From: Acinetobacter bouvetii
Lineage (GTDB): Bacteria; Pseudomonadota; Gammaproteobacteria; Pseudomonadales; Moraxellaceae
Length of the DNA: 32,242 nucleotides
Direction: 5' to 3'
NCBI RefSeq assembly: GCF_902753875.1
Contig: NZ_CADDTS010000050.1
Location: 1 to 32,242 of the forward strand
In this document: in pieces, positions 1-6,941 of the stretch
Layout of the letters: every line of letters begins with the position of its first letter
Position numbering within the stretch: the stretch's first letter is position 1
Notes under the pieces: model-generated
Told to the model about the DNA's origin: nothing
Database searches by the model: none
Seen by the model: only the letters and a program-made list of their open reading frames with translations
Position numbers and translations under genes: made by a program

Positions 1-126
1 TCGGATGCTTATATTTCAGAAATCACTCAACGTTTGAATCATCGCCCAAGAAAAAGACTCGGATTTAGAAGCCCGAGTCAGGTATTATTCCAAGAACATG
101 GTGTTGCACTTCAAATGCTAATCTAA
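1..126 (+). CDS. IS30-family transposase, C-terminal end (partial)
   Basis: The window opens inside a reading frame of 41 codons ending in TAA at 124-126. It contains the stretch LNHRPRKRLGFRSPSQVLF, which is the typical C-terminal signature of IS30-family transposases (family knowledge). The catalytic DDE part lies outside the window, so intactness cannot be judged. The frame is the same as that of the SIR2 remnant that follows, separated only by this stop. The family is fairly sure; the exact IS name is not claimed. Confidence 0.8.
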   Translation, partial: SDAYISEITQRLNHRPRKRLGFRSPSQVLFQEHGVALQMLI

Positions 127-127
127 G
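103..127. repeat. Candidate right terminal inverted repeat of the IS30-family element
   Basis: The sequence GTTGCACTTC at 103-112, followed by AATCTAAG at about 120-127, resembles the ends of IS30-family elements, where the right repeat overlaps the transposase stop codon. The other end is outside the window, so the boundary and any target duplication cannot be verified. The position is inference. Confidence 0.4.
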
Positions 128-1170
128 CTTTTAAAATACAAAATTTAGTTTTCATCAAGAATGATGATTGGAAAACAAAATCCGATGAATTACTTGAAAA
201 ACTCAAAACAAAATATAAAAACAGTGAAAAAATATCTCTCCTTTTAGGAGCTGGAGTATCTTGTAGTGCAAATTTACCAAGCTGGGATGAGCTTATTTCA
301 AGCCTATTTACCACCTACCTCGTAAATAGTACATTAGATAATACCGAACTAAAGGAAATGAAAATAGGCGAGTATAGAGACTCTATCAATTATATTAGTC
401 GGAGTATTTCTGGAAAATATATGAAGTCAGCCTTGCTTTCAGCAAGATATTTGCAAAAAGGATTTTCGACACAGGAAAATGATACTGGTAATTTTCTAAT
501 TGAATTACAAAAATGTTTATATAAAAAAAAGAGTAAGAAATCACCTCTCATTACAGCAATAGGTAAATTATGTATCCCCACCAGAGTTGGAGCAAAGATA
601 AATTCAATTGTCACATACAATTTTGATAATTTAATAGAAATGCATTTGGATAGACTGGATTTAAAATATAAATCAATTTTTTTAGATAATGTAAAGTATC
701 AGAATGAAGAACTACCAATCTACCATGTCCATGGTTTCATTCCTCAAAACATTAATTTATCTAAATCTAAGGAACACTACCAAGATATGGATCTGATATT
801 TTCTGAATCAGGTTATCACAGAATGTATTCCAACCCATATCATTGGTCTAATTTAATTCAGCTTTCCACTTTAAAAGAACATACATGCATAATGATTGGC
901 TTGTCTTTAGATGATCCAAATTTAAGAAGACTATTAGAAATTGCTCAAACTGGAACTAATATTGCGAAGCATTATGCTTTCTTAAGAAGAATTAATATTG
1001 AAGAATTTGCAGAAGAGAATAAATCGACTCATTCCATATCTTTGCAGTCCTCATTTTTAGAACGTCATCATAATCTACAAGAATTGATGTTTTCTGAACT
1101 TGGTATAAATGTCATTTGGTTTGAAGAGTTTGAAGAATTACCTAAACTTTTAAATCAACTCTTGAATTAA
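127..1170 (+). pseudogene. SIR2-like domain protein, start lost next to the IS30 element
   Basis: An open frame runs from 127, directly after the transposase stop, to TAA at 1168-1170 (347 codons). It has SIR2-like (NAD-binding Rossmann) motifs: LLLGAGVS at codons 38-45, TYNFDN at 163-168, YHVHG at 199-203, and a late IMIGLSLDDPNL segment. The first in-frame ATG is at 358, which would remove the GAGVS nucleotide-binding loop. No ATG, GTG or TTG lies in frame between 127 and 358. The simplest reading is that the IS30 insertion removed the promoter, start codon and a short N-terminus. SIR2-domain proteins of this kind are often NADases in anti-phage defence, but no partner gene remains, so that role is inference. 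A product from ATG 358 would probably be inactive. Confidence 0.75.
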
Positions 1171-1203
1171 CCCTCACCCCAACCCTCTCCCATAGGGAGA
1201 GGG
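1171..1203 (+). repeat. REP-like palindrome, copy 1 (direct)
   Basis: A 12-nt head CCCTCACCCCAA is followed by the palindrome CCCTCTCCC-ATA-GGGAGAGGG. It starts on the base after the SIR2 stop codon. Its first 21 bases are identical to the reverse complement of copy 5, so copies 1 and 5 form the outer inverted pair of the cassette. Confidence 0.85.
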
Positions 1204-1247
1204 AGCGTCATTTGATTTAATACCTACGTGAATTTAACAATGGAATT

Positions 1248-1279
1248 CCCTCTCCTTGTAGGAGAGGGTTAGGGAGAGG
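1248..1279 (-). repeat. REP-like palindrome, copy 2 (inverted)
   Basis: The palindrome CCCTCTCC-TTGTA-GGAGAGGG is followed by TTAGGGAGAGG. Its reverse complement differs from copy 4 at one position in 32, so copies 2 and 4 form the inner inverted pair around the DUF559 gene. Confidence 0.85.
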
Positions 1280-1309
1280 TGCTTTTAAATTTCTTTCGTA
1301 TAACTTCGA

Positions 1310-1342
1310 CCCTCACCCTAGCCCTCTCTCATGGGGAGAGGG
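1310..1342 (+). repeat. REP-like palindrome, copy 3 (direct)
   Basis: The head CCCTCACCCTAG is followed by an imperfect palindrome with arms CCCTCTCTC and GGGGAGAGGG. It lies 9 bases beyond the 3' end of the DUF559 gene and could act as its transcript-end hairpin. Confidence 0.8.
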
Positions 1343-1351
1343 AATTTACTA

Positions 1352-1723
1352 TTATTGATTTTCTTTCAACTCACAACATACTTCCCATAAGTGTTCTAAA
1401 ACCACATCCGTCCTACCCAACACATCATGATTCCAATATCGCACTACCGTTAAACCCAAAGCCTCTAAAAACTTTGTACGCTCGGCATCATATTCAATTG
1501 CATCATCAGTTCCATGCTGTCCACCATCTAGCTCAATCACCAAACCAATTTCATGACAGTAAAAATCCACGATGTACGAAGCAATCACATGCTGACGACG
1601 AAATTTAAGGTTCATAAATCGCTTAGCACGAAGGATTTGCCACATGAGGTTTTCTGCATCAGTGGAGGTGTGGCGCATGGATTTGGCAAAGATTAAGAGT
1701 TGGGGATCAAGTTTTTTGTTCAT
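1352..1723 (-). CDS. DUF559 protein, Vsr-like PD-(D/E)XK endonuclease fold
   Basis: This 123-aa protein has the DUF559 pattern: IVDFYC with D53, then VIELDGGQH with E64, D66 and H70, and a late VVRYWNHDVL segment. DUF559 is related to very-short-patch repair endonucleases and to PD-(D/E)XK nucleases (family knowledge). The putative metal-binding D and E-x-D residues are all present, and the length is normal, so it looks intact. The start is ATG at 1721-1723; no strong ribosome-binding site is visible. The gene has no protein-coding partner. It sits alone between REP-like palindromes, with copies 1-3 on its 3' side and copies 4-5 on its 5' side, and its neighbours on both sides are degraded genes. 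The biological role of DUF559 proteins is not established; mobility by means of the repeats is my inference. Confidence 0.85.
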   Translation of the reverse strand: MNKKLDPQLLIFAKSMRHTSTDAENLMWQILRAKRFMNLKFRRQHVIASYIVDFYCHEIGLVIELDGGQHGTDDAIEYDAERTKFLEALGLTVVRYWNHDVLGRTDVVLEHLWEVCCELKENQ

Positions 1724-1769
1724 GGGAATTTAGTTTTTATTATTTTCTTTAGATTATCAAATTTTATAA

Positions 1770-1801
1770 CCTCTCCCTAGCCCTCTCCTACAAGGAGAGG
1801 G
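1770..1801 (+). repeat. REP-like palindrome, copy 4 (direct)
   Basis: The head CCTCTCCCTAG is followed by the palindrome CCCTCTCC-TACAA-GGAGAGGG. It is nearly identical to the reverse complement of copy 2 and lies about 45 bases upstream of the DUF559 start. Confidence 0.85.
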
Positions 1802-1846
1802 AACATCCATTTTTAAATTTATGAAGGTATAAAATCACATGCTACT

Positions 1847-1873
1847 CCCTCTGGGAGAGGGTTGGGGTGAGGG
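1847..1873 (-). repeat. REP-like palindrome, copy 5 (inverted, shortened arm)
   Basis: CCCTCT-GGGAGAGGG is followed by TTGGGGTGAGGG. It is the mirror of copy 1 with part of one palindrome arm missing. It ends three bases before the stop codon of the broken J-domain-like gene. Confidence 0.85.
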
Positions 1874-1876
1874 AAA

Positions 1877-2888
1877 CTATAAAGTCCCTTGTTCTATCAA
1901 CACCCTTACCCCCTTCACTTTCCCCATATATTTCAACCGTTCCTTTTCCCACTTCACTTGCTGTTTTAAGATGGCAACATCGGCATCTATGGCTTTATAC
2001 ACATCCGGCTCAGACTGCACTTTGGTTGAAATATGAAAGCCTTCAATAATATCAGCGATTTGCTGTTCCAGTTTTTGACTTTGCCCTTCCAACGCCAGTT
2101 TATAAAACTTGATCTGATCACTACTCAACGCCTTTTGACTTAAGCCTTTATTCAGTTCAAGTTGAAGCTGTAATTTCAGCAAATAAAACAAATCCTGCTC
2201 GTTATAGGCATGATTCACGGTTTGCAGTAATGCTGTTTTTTCTTTTTTCTTCTTTCTTCGCTTCATCGGGTTCACGGTCAGGGTGAATCATTGCTGTGAT
2301 TTTTAAATACACCGTTTTCAACGATTGCTCAGCCATTTTCGCTGCTTGTTCGCATTTTTCGAGCTGTTTTTTAAGCTTAGCCTGCTCTCGCTGCTGCTGG
2401 AACTTTTCACTGTCCCACTCATCATATTCAAACTGATCAGTCTGAGTTTCAGAAGATTCATGTAATGTGCGCGTTTGATGATTTTACTGCGTTTTAGGCG
2501 GAGTCTTTTGCCTATTCAATTGACGGTAAAATTCATCAATCTTTTGTACACTTTCGATTTGCTGCTTATTGAGGGATTTTGAATGACGAAGCAGCTTGGC
2601 AAGCTGTGCGGTTTTATCATCCAGTTGCAACTGTTCAGCTTTAGAAAATTCAGGGTTCTGCACGTTGTCCCAAAGCTGCTCTAACTGCTGAAATAAGGTT
2701 TGATGTAATTCGCTATAAATCGGTAACAGTTTTAAGCGCACTTGCTGCTGAATCTGTTCTTGCGCCTGCTGCCATTTGGCCAAATCCAGTTTTTGCTGTT
2801 CAATCTCATCAATTAAACGATTGAGCTTTTTATCAGGTGTGGCAGGCTCTAGTTGGGTTTGATTCGTGGTTTTTAACTCAAAAGACAT
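1877..2888 (-). pseudogene. J-domain-like coiled-coil protein, broken by a stop and a frameshift
   Basis: Read from 2888 down, ATG opens a glutamine-rich helical N-terminal part of 134 aa that ends at TAA (2484-2486). The same frame continues beyond the stop with NHQTRTLHESSETQTDQFEY, then an acidic/basic helix, then AMIHPDREPDEAKK, which carries the HPD tripeptide of J-domains. Near the A/G-rich tract at about 2241-2258 the frame is lost. The protein resumes in another frame as EKTALLQTVNHAYNEQD and runs to TAG at 1877-1879. Joined, this makes one protein of about 335 aa with the J-like segment in its C-terminal half. Two separate lesions argue for a real pseudogene; the stop could be a single CAA-to-TAA change. 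The function is unknown; a co-chaperone-like role rests only on the HPD motif. Confidence 0.75.
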
Positions 2889-3324
2889 AGCAACAATGAT
2901 GGCAAAAAGAAAAGTATAACTGAATTCAATTTTAGGGTTATCTTTTCATTTAAAGCAAAGCCATTGCCCTTATTGCTTACCATGAACCAAGTCATACAAC
3001 ACTCTCTCAAGCAAGTTTTCAAGTCTTATTTAAAAATGATCCGGCTTATTAGACTTTAGTCTGTCCTAACTGAACACAACTAAAATCGTTTTACCTCAAG
3101 CGGCCAATACACTCATAGATCAGAGCAAAAAACAGTTATTTCATAATCATTTATTGGTAACAAAACCCTAAAAAAATTTGCTTGAGCAATCCTTCAAAAC
3201 TCGCTTAAGATGAAATCTAATGTATTTATAGACAGAAAAGAAAACATCTTTTGCATAACAAATAAGTGGCTTTCCACTGGCAACTGAGCAGTTGATGATA
3301 ATGAAATAAAAAGGAGTTTTATAC
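2889..3324. other. Intergenic region upstream of the glutamate/aspartate importer
   Basis: No convincing gene is visible here. The small reading frames have no recognisable motif. A plausible sigma-70 promoter for the importer is TTGAGC (3182-3187), an 18-base spacer and TAAGAT (3206-3211), which would give a leader of roughly 105 nt. The -35 lies inside the small palindrome TTGCT-TG-AGCAA (3178-3189). Confidence 0.35.
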
Positions 3325-4266
3325 ATGACACATAAACGCAGTATTACTTCCCTACTTTGTGCAAGCGCACTCATGCTCGGTCTGAGTGCTTGTAGTGACA
3401 ATAAAGCACCATCTTCTGAAAAGCCTGCCGGCGGAGATGCCGCTGCTTCAGGTACACTCGATAAAATCAAAAAATCAGGCACCATTGTGCTGGGCTATCG
3501 TGACTCCTCTATTCCATTTTCCTATATTGCCGACAATCCCAATCAGCCTGTGGGTTATGCACACGATTTACAGTTAAAAGTTGTAGATGCCGTGAAGCAG
3601 AAACTGAACATGCCGGATTTAAAAATTCGCTATAACCTGGTGACCAGCCAGAATCGTATTCCGCTGGTATCTAACGGAACGGTCGATCTGGAATGTGGTT
3701 CAACCACCAACAATAAAGAACGTCAGCAACAGGTCGATTTTTCGGTCGGTTTCTTTGAAGTCGGTTCGCGTCTTCTCACCGCTAAAGATTCCGGTGTGAA
3801 AGATTTTGCTGACCTGAAAGGTAAAAAACTGGTCACCACTGCCGGTACCACCTCTGAACGTTATATCCGTCAGCATCAGCAAGAATTAGGAATAGGTGAA
3901 ATCATTTCAGCCAAAGACCATGCGGAATCTTTCCTGATGCTGCAAAATGGTCGTGCGGCAGCCTTTATGATGGATGACATCCTGCTGGCTGGTGAAAAAT
4001 CCAAAGCAGCTGATCCAAATAAATGGGAAATTGTTGGAACTGCGCCAATTCATGAAATTTATGGCTGCATGCTGCGTAAAGGCGATACTGGCTTCAAACA
4101 GGTAGTCGATGATGCCATTAAAGCTACTTATAGTTCTGGTGAAATCAACAAGATGTATGAGAAATGGTTCCAGCAACCGATTCCACCCAAAAATATCAAT
4201 CTAAACTTCAAAATGTCGGATCAGTTGAAAGCATTAATCAGCAATCCACATGACCGTGACCAATAA
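3325..4266 (+). CDS. gltI: Glutamate/aspartate ABC transporter substrate-binding lipoprotein
   Basis: This 313-aa periplasmic binding protein delivers the amino acid to the GltJK permease. It has a lipoprotein signal peptide with lipobox LSAC (Cys23), a low-complexity linker, then a bacterial extracellular solute-binding family 3 domain from about residue 50 to 290. It includes GTIVLGYRDSSIPFSY and a VDLECGSTTNN segment typical of the acidic amino-acid binding branch. The start ATG follows AAAAAGGAG at good spacing. It is first of four genes in the order gltI-gltJ-gltK-gltL, which supports glutamate/aspartate as substrate; the exact specificity is inferred. E. coli GltI is a soluble periplasmic protein, whereas this one appears to be lipid-anchored. 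A hairpin follows it before gltJ. Confidence 0.88.
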   Translation: MTHKRSITSLLCASALMLGLSACSDNKAPSSEKPAGGDAAASGTLDKIKKSGTIVLGYRDSSIPFSYIADNPNQPVGYAHDLQLKVVDAVKQKLNMPDLKIRYNLVTSQNRIPLVSNGTVDLECGSTTNNKERQQQVDFSVGFFEVGSRLLTAKDSGVKDFADLKGKKLVTTAGTTSERYIRQHQQELGIGEIISAKDHAESFLMLQNGRAAAFMMDDILLAGEKSKAADPNKWEIVGTAPIHEIYGCMLRKGDTGFKQVVDDAIKATYSSGEINKMYEKWFQQPIPPKNINLNFKMSDQLKALISNPHDRDQ

Positions 4267-4288
4267 GCCTTAAAACAACAACTTTATC

Positions 4289-4320
4289 CATCAGGTAGAA
4301 AAAGGATTTTTTGCCTGATG
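4289..4320 (+). promoter_or_regulatory. Intercistronic hairpin between gltI and gltJ
   Basis: The arms CATCAGG (4289-4295) and CCTGATG (4314-4320) pair perfectly, and the loop can extend the stem with AGAAAA against TTTTTT. No U-tract follows, and gltJ begins 16 bases later after its own AGGAG site. It could stabilise the upstream gltI message or reduce read-through, giving more binding protein than permease; that is inference. Confidence 0.5.
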
Positions 4321-4336
4321 CTACTCAGGAGTTACT

Positions 4337-5080
4337 ATGAATTATAGTTGGAACTGGGGAGTTTTATTACAGTCTACTGGGGTGGGTGATACCACCTATC
4401 TGAACTGGATTGTGACCGGTCTGGGCTGGCTACTGGTGATTGCCGTCGTGGCCTGGAGCATTGCGATGGTTCTGGGCAGTATTTTGGGCATCATGCGCAC
4501 CTTACCCAGCAAGACCGCACGCGGTATCGGGACTGCTTATGTCACCCTGTTTCGTAATGTTCCCCTGCTGATTCAATTATTTATCTGGTTCTATGTGGTT
4601 CCCAACTTTTTACCCACGCCCATTAAATTATGGTGGATGAATGACTTGGGCGCCAATACCACGGCACTTATTTCAGCCAGTGTCGGTCTGGGCTTGTTTA
4701 CCGCAGCGCGGGTGTGTGAACAGGTGCGTACCGGGATTGAAGCCTTGCCTGTGGGTCAGGTGAATGCCGGTTATGCCATGGGCTTTAGCACCAGTCAGTT
4801 GTATCGCTACGTGATTTTGCCGCAATCTTTCCGCACCATTTTGCCACCGCTGAGTTCCGAGCTGACCAACTGTGTCAAAAACACCTCGGTTGCTTCACTG
4901 GTGGGTGTGGCCGAAATTATTTCCCAGATGAAAACCATCAGTGAATATACCCAGAACACCATCGAAATTTATACCTACGTGACCATCATCTTTATTGTGA
5001 TTAACGTCTGTTTAATTCAGGCCATGAATATGCTGGAAAAACGTTTACGTGTTCCCGGTTTAATTGCAGGAGATAAATAA
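4337..5080 (+). CDS. gltJ: Glutamate/aspartate ABC transporter permease, first subunit
   Basis: This 247-aa inner-membrane permease of the polar amino-acid family has about five hydrophobic segments. Its cytoplasmic EAA loop, GYAMGFSTSQLYRYVILPQ, contacts the ATPase. The start ATG follows CAGGAG with good spacing. The stop TAA at 5078-5080 overlaps the ATG of gltK by one base, so translation is probably coupled. It is expected to form a heterodimeric channel with GltK, powered by GltL. The length is normal and no damage is visible. Confidence 0.88.
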   Translation: MNYSWNWGVLLQSTGVGDTTYLNWIVTGLGWLLVIAVVAWSIAMVLGSILGIMRTLPSKTARGIGTAYVTLFRNVPLLIQLFIWFYVVPNFLPTPIKLWWMNDLGANTTALISASVGLGLFTAARVCEQVRTGIEALPVGQVNAGYAMGFSTSQLYRYVILPQSFRTILPPLSSELTNCVKNTSVASLVGVAEIISQMKTISEYTQNTIEIYTYVTIIFIVINVCLIQAMNMLEKRLRVPGLIAGDK

Positions 5081-5763
5081 TGGAATGGCTCACTGCATTT
5101 TTAAATGACTTACAACTGTCTGCTCCTGCCTTGTGGCATGGTATGAGCATTACCTTAAAAGTGGTGATCAGCGCGACCATTGGCGGGATTTTAATTGGTA
5201 CCCTGCTCGCCTTGATGCGTTTATCCTCCTTTAAGGCACTAAATTTAATCGCACAGGCGTATGTCAACCTGTTCCGCTCCATCCCTTTGCTGTTGGTGCT
5301 GATGTGGTTCTATTTTGCCGTACCGTTTATCTACACGGCTGTTACGGGGAATTATCTGACCATTGATACCGCACTGGTGTCCAGTATCGTGGCCTTCATG
5401 CTGTTTGAAGCGGCTTACTTTTCGGAGATTGTCCGGGCCGGCATCCAGTCGATTCCCAAAGGTCAGACTTCAGCAGCTTATGCCCTCGGTATGAGTTACG
5501 GACAGTCGATGCGGCTGATTATTTTGCCACAAGCTTTCCGGAAGATGACCCCGCTGCTGTTACAGCAGACCATTATCCTGTTTCAGGATTCAACCATGGT
5601 TTATGCCATTGGTTTACTGGACTTTTTCCGGACCAACTACGTCCGCGGCGACCTGATGTCGCTATTGACCCAATATATTCTATTTGCAGGTTTGGTGTAC
5701 TTTACTGTGAGTATGATCGCGACCTATGCCGTTAAAAAATTACAAAGGAAGTTAACTGTATGA
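5080..5763 (+). CDS. gltK: Glutamate/aspartate ABC transporter permease, second subunit
   Basis: This 227-aa permease is paralogous to the preceding gene. It has an N-terminal membrane segment, the LFRSIPLLLVLMWFYF segment typical of amino-acid permeases, and the EAA loop AYALGMSYGQSMRLIILPQ. It overlaps its upstream neighbour by one base and the downstream ATPase gene by four bases (ATGA), the arrangement of a tightly coupled operon. It would pair with GltJ to form the translocation path for acidic amino acids across the inner membrane. Confidence 0.88.
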   Translation: MEWLTAFLNDLQLSAPALWHGMSITLKVVISATIGGILIGTLLALMRLSSFKALNLIAQAYVNLFRSIPLLLVLMWFYFAVPFIYTAVTGNYLTIDTALVSSIVAFMLFEAAYFSEIVRAGIQSIPKGQTSAAYALGMSYGQSMRLIILPQAFRKMTPLLLQQTIILFQDSTMVYAIGLLDFFRTNYVRGDLMSLLTQYILFAGLVYFTVSMIATYAVKKLQRKLTV

Positions 5764-6503
5764 CTGATGGTAAAGTGATGATTGACCTGCAAAATGTCAG
5801 TAAATGGTATAAAGATTTTCAGGTATTAACCGATTGCACCACCCAGATTCATCAAGGGGAAGTGGTGGTGGTTTGCGGGCCTTCAGGTTCAGGTAAATCG
5901 ACCCTGATTAAAACTGTCAACGGACTGGAACCATTCCAGCAAGGCAACATCGTGGTGGATGGTATTTCCATCAAGGACCCAAAAACTGATCTGACCAAAC
6001 TACGTAGCCGCGTGGGTATGGTGTTCCAGCATTTCGAACTGTTCCCGCATTTGAGCATTACCGAAAACCTGACCATTGCCCAGATTAAAGTTTTGGGACG
6101 TTCGGAAGCTGAAGCCAAGAAAAAAGGCTTGGCCTATCTGGATCGTGTCGGGCTCAGCACACATGCCAACAAGTTTCCGGCCCAGCTATCCGGTGGTCAG
6201 CAGCAGCGTGTGGCGATTGCCCGCGCCTTAAGCATGGACCCAATTGCCATGTTGTTTGATGAACCCACTTCGGCACTGGACCCTGAAATGATCAATGAAG
6301 TGCTGGATGTGATGGTGGAACTGGCCAAAGAAGGCATGACCATGATGTGTGTAACCCATGAAATGGGCTTTGCACGTCAGGTGGCCAACCGGGTAATTTT
6401 CATGGATCAGGGTAAAATTGTGGAAGACTGCACCAAAGATGAGTTCTTCAACACCCAACGAGGTGATCGCGCTCAGCAGTTCTTAAATAAAATCCTGCAC
6501 TAA
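5760..6503 (+). CDS. gltL: Glutamate/aspartate ABC transporter ATP-binding protein
   Basis: This 247-aa cytoplasmic ATPase drives the importer. Visible motifs in order are Walker A GPSGSGKST (residues 40-48), a Q-loop region VFQHFELFPHL, the ABC signature LSGGQQQRVAIARAL, Walker B AMLFDEPTSALD and the switch histidine in VTHEMGFA. This is the polar amino-acid uptake (HisP/GlnQ) type. It is the last gene of the four-gene operon and is followed at once by a clear terminator. All catalytic motifs are intact. Confidence 0.92.
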   Translation: MTDGKVMIDLQNVSKWYKDFQVLTDCTTQIHQGEVVVVCGPSGSGKSTLIKTVNGLEPFQQGNIVVDGISIKDPKTDLTKLRSRVGMVFQHFELFPHLSITENLTIAQIKVLGRSEAEAKKKGLAYLDRVGLSTHANKFPAQLSGGQQQRVAIARALSMDPIAMLFDEPTSALDPEMINEVLDVMVELAKEGMTMMCVTHEMGFARQVANRVIFMDQGKIVEDCTKDEFFNTQRGDRAQQFLNKILH

Positions 6504-6518
6504 AACAGTGTGTATTTT

Positions 6519-6550
6519 AACCAAGCCATTCAGATTGGCTTGGTTTTTTT
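6519..6550 (+). terminator. Rho-independent terminator of the glt operon
   Basis: The stem AACCAAGCC / GGCTTGGTT with a seven-base loop is followed by a run of T, 16 bases after the gltL stop. Confidence 0.88.
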
Positions 6551-6941
6551 ATGCTCAATTTCTAAAACTGACCCAAATCAGAACGTATTTAAATGCATTT
6601 TCAATTTTTTATTTATTATAAACGATGAGCATAATAGAATTTTTTAGTGGGCTAATCTTGCCACTATTCAGTGCCAGAAAAATTGCATAAAAAAAACTTC
6701 TTTAAAAGCTTTAAATTTTATTCAATTATCATATATTTATTTATAATTTAAATTAAACAATATTGCACAATATTGGTGCAATAAGCTGTATCTTAAGCAA
6801 GTTATTGCTTTATATCGAGTCTTGTTATTTTTTAATGCTGCTTAATCAAAATTTCCCACTTTCGAACATCTTCACGAAAAAAATCACATAGCTATACTGA
6901 TCTTCTTTTTGTGATTTTAAGCACTAAAATGGAGCCATAAA
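6551..6941. other. AT-rich regulatory region upstream of the ammonium transporter
   Basis: No gene is visible. The region holds the NtrC-like palindrome at 6762-6782, a second perfect palindrome AAGCAA-GTTA-TTGCTT at 6795-6810, and a possible sigma-70 promoter TTCACG (6871-6876), 16 bases, TATACT (6893-6898). No GG-N10-GC pair of a sigma-54 promoter is seen between the palindromes and the gene. Confidence 0.5.
6762..6782. promoter_or_regulatory. NtrC-like operator upstream of amtB
   Basis: The inverted repeat ATTGCAC-AATATTG-GTGCAAT contains TGCACA-ATATT-GGTGCA. The NtrC consensus is TGCACC-N5-GGTGCA (established for enteric bacteria), so 11 of 12 specified bases match. The gene downstream is an ammonium transporter, a classic nitrogen-regulated target. 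Binding in this organism is inferred. Confidence 0.6.

Noticed and set aside
123..314. 63-codon minus-strand frame opposite the SIR2 N-terminal segment
   Set aside because: It is antisense to the frame carrying the GAGVS motif and has no motif of its own.
1279..1608. 109-codon plus-strand frame beginning in REP copy 3 region
   Set aside because: It is antisense to the DUF559 gene, and its start region is a translation of the repeat.
1171..1873. CRISPR array formed by the CCCTC repeats
   Set aside because: The repeats are palindromic, alternate in orientation and are irregularly spaced around a gene; no cas genes are present.
3168..3485. 105-codon minus-strand frame over the gltI promoter and signal peptide
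   Set aside because: It overlaps a well-supported gene on the other strand and shows no family resemblance.
6776..6941. A sigma-54 promoter for amtB
   Set aside because: GGTGCAATAAGC has GG and GC only eight bases apart instead of ten, and no other GG-N10-GC exists in the region.
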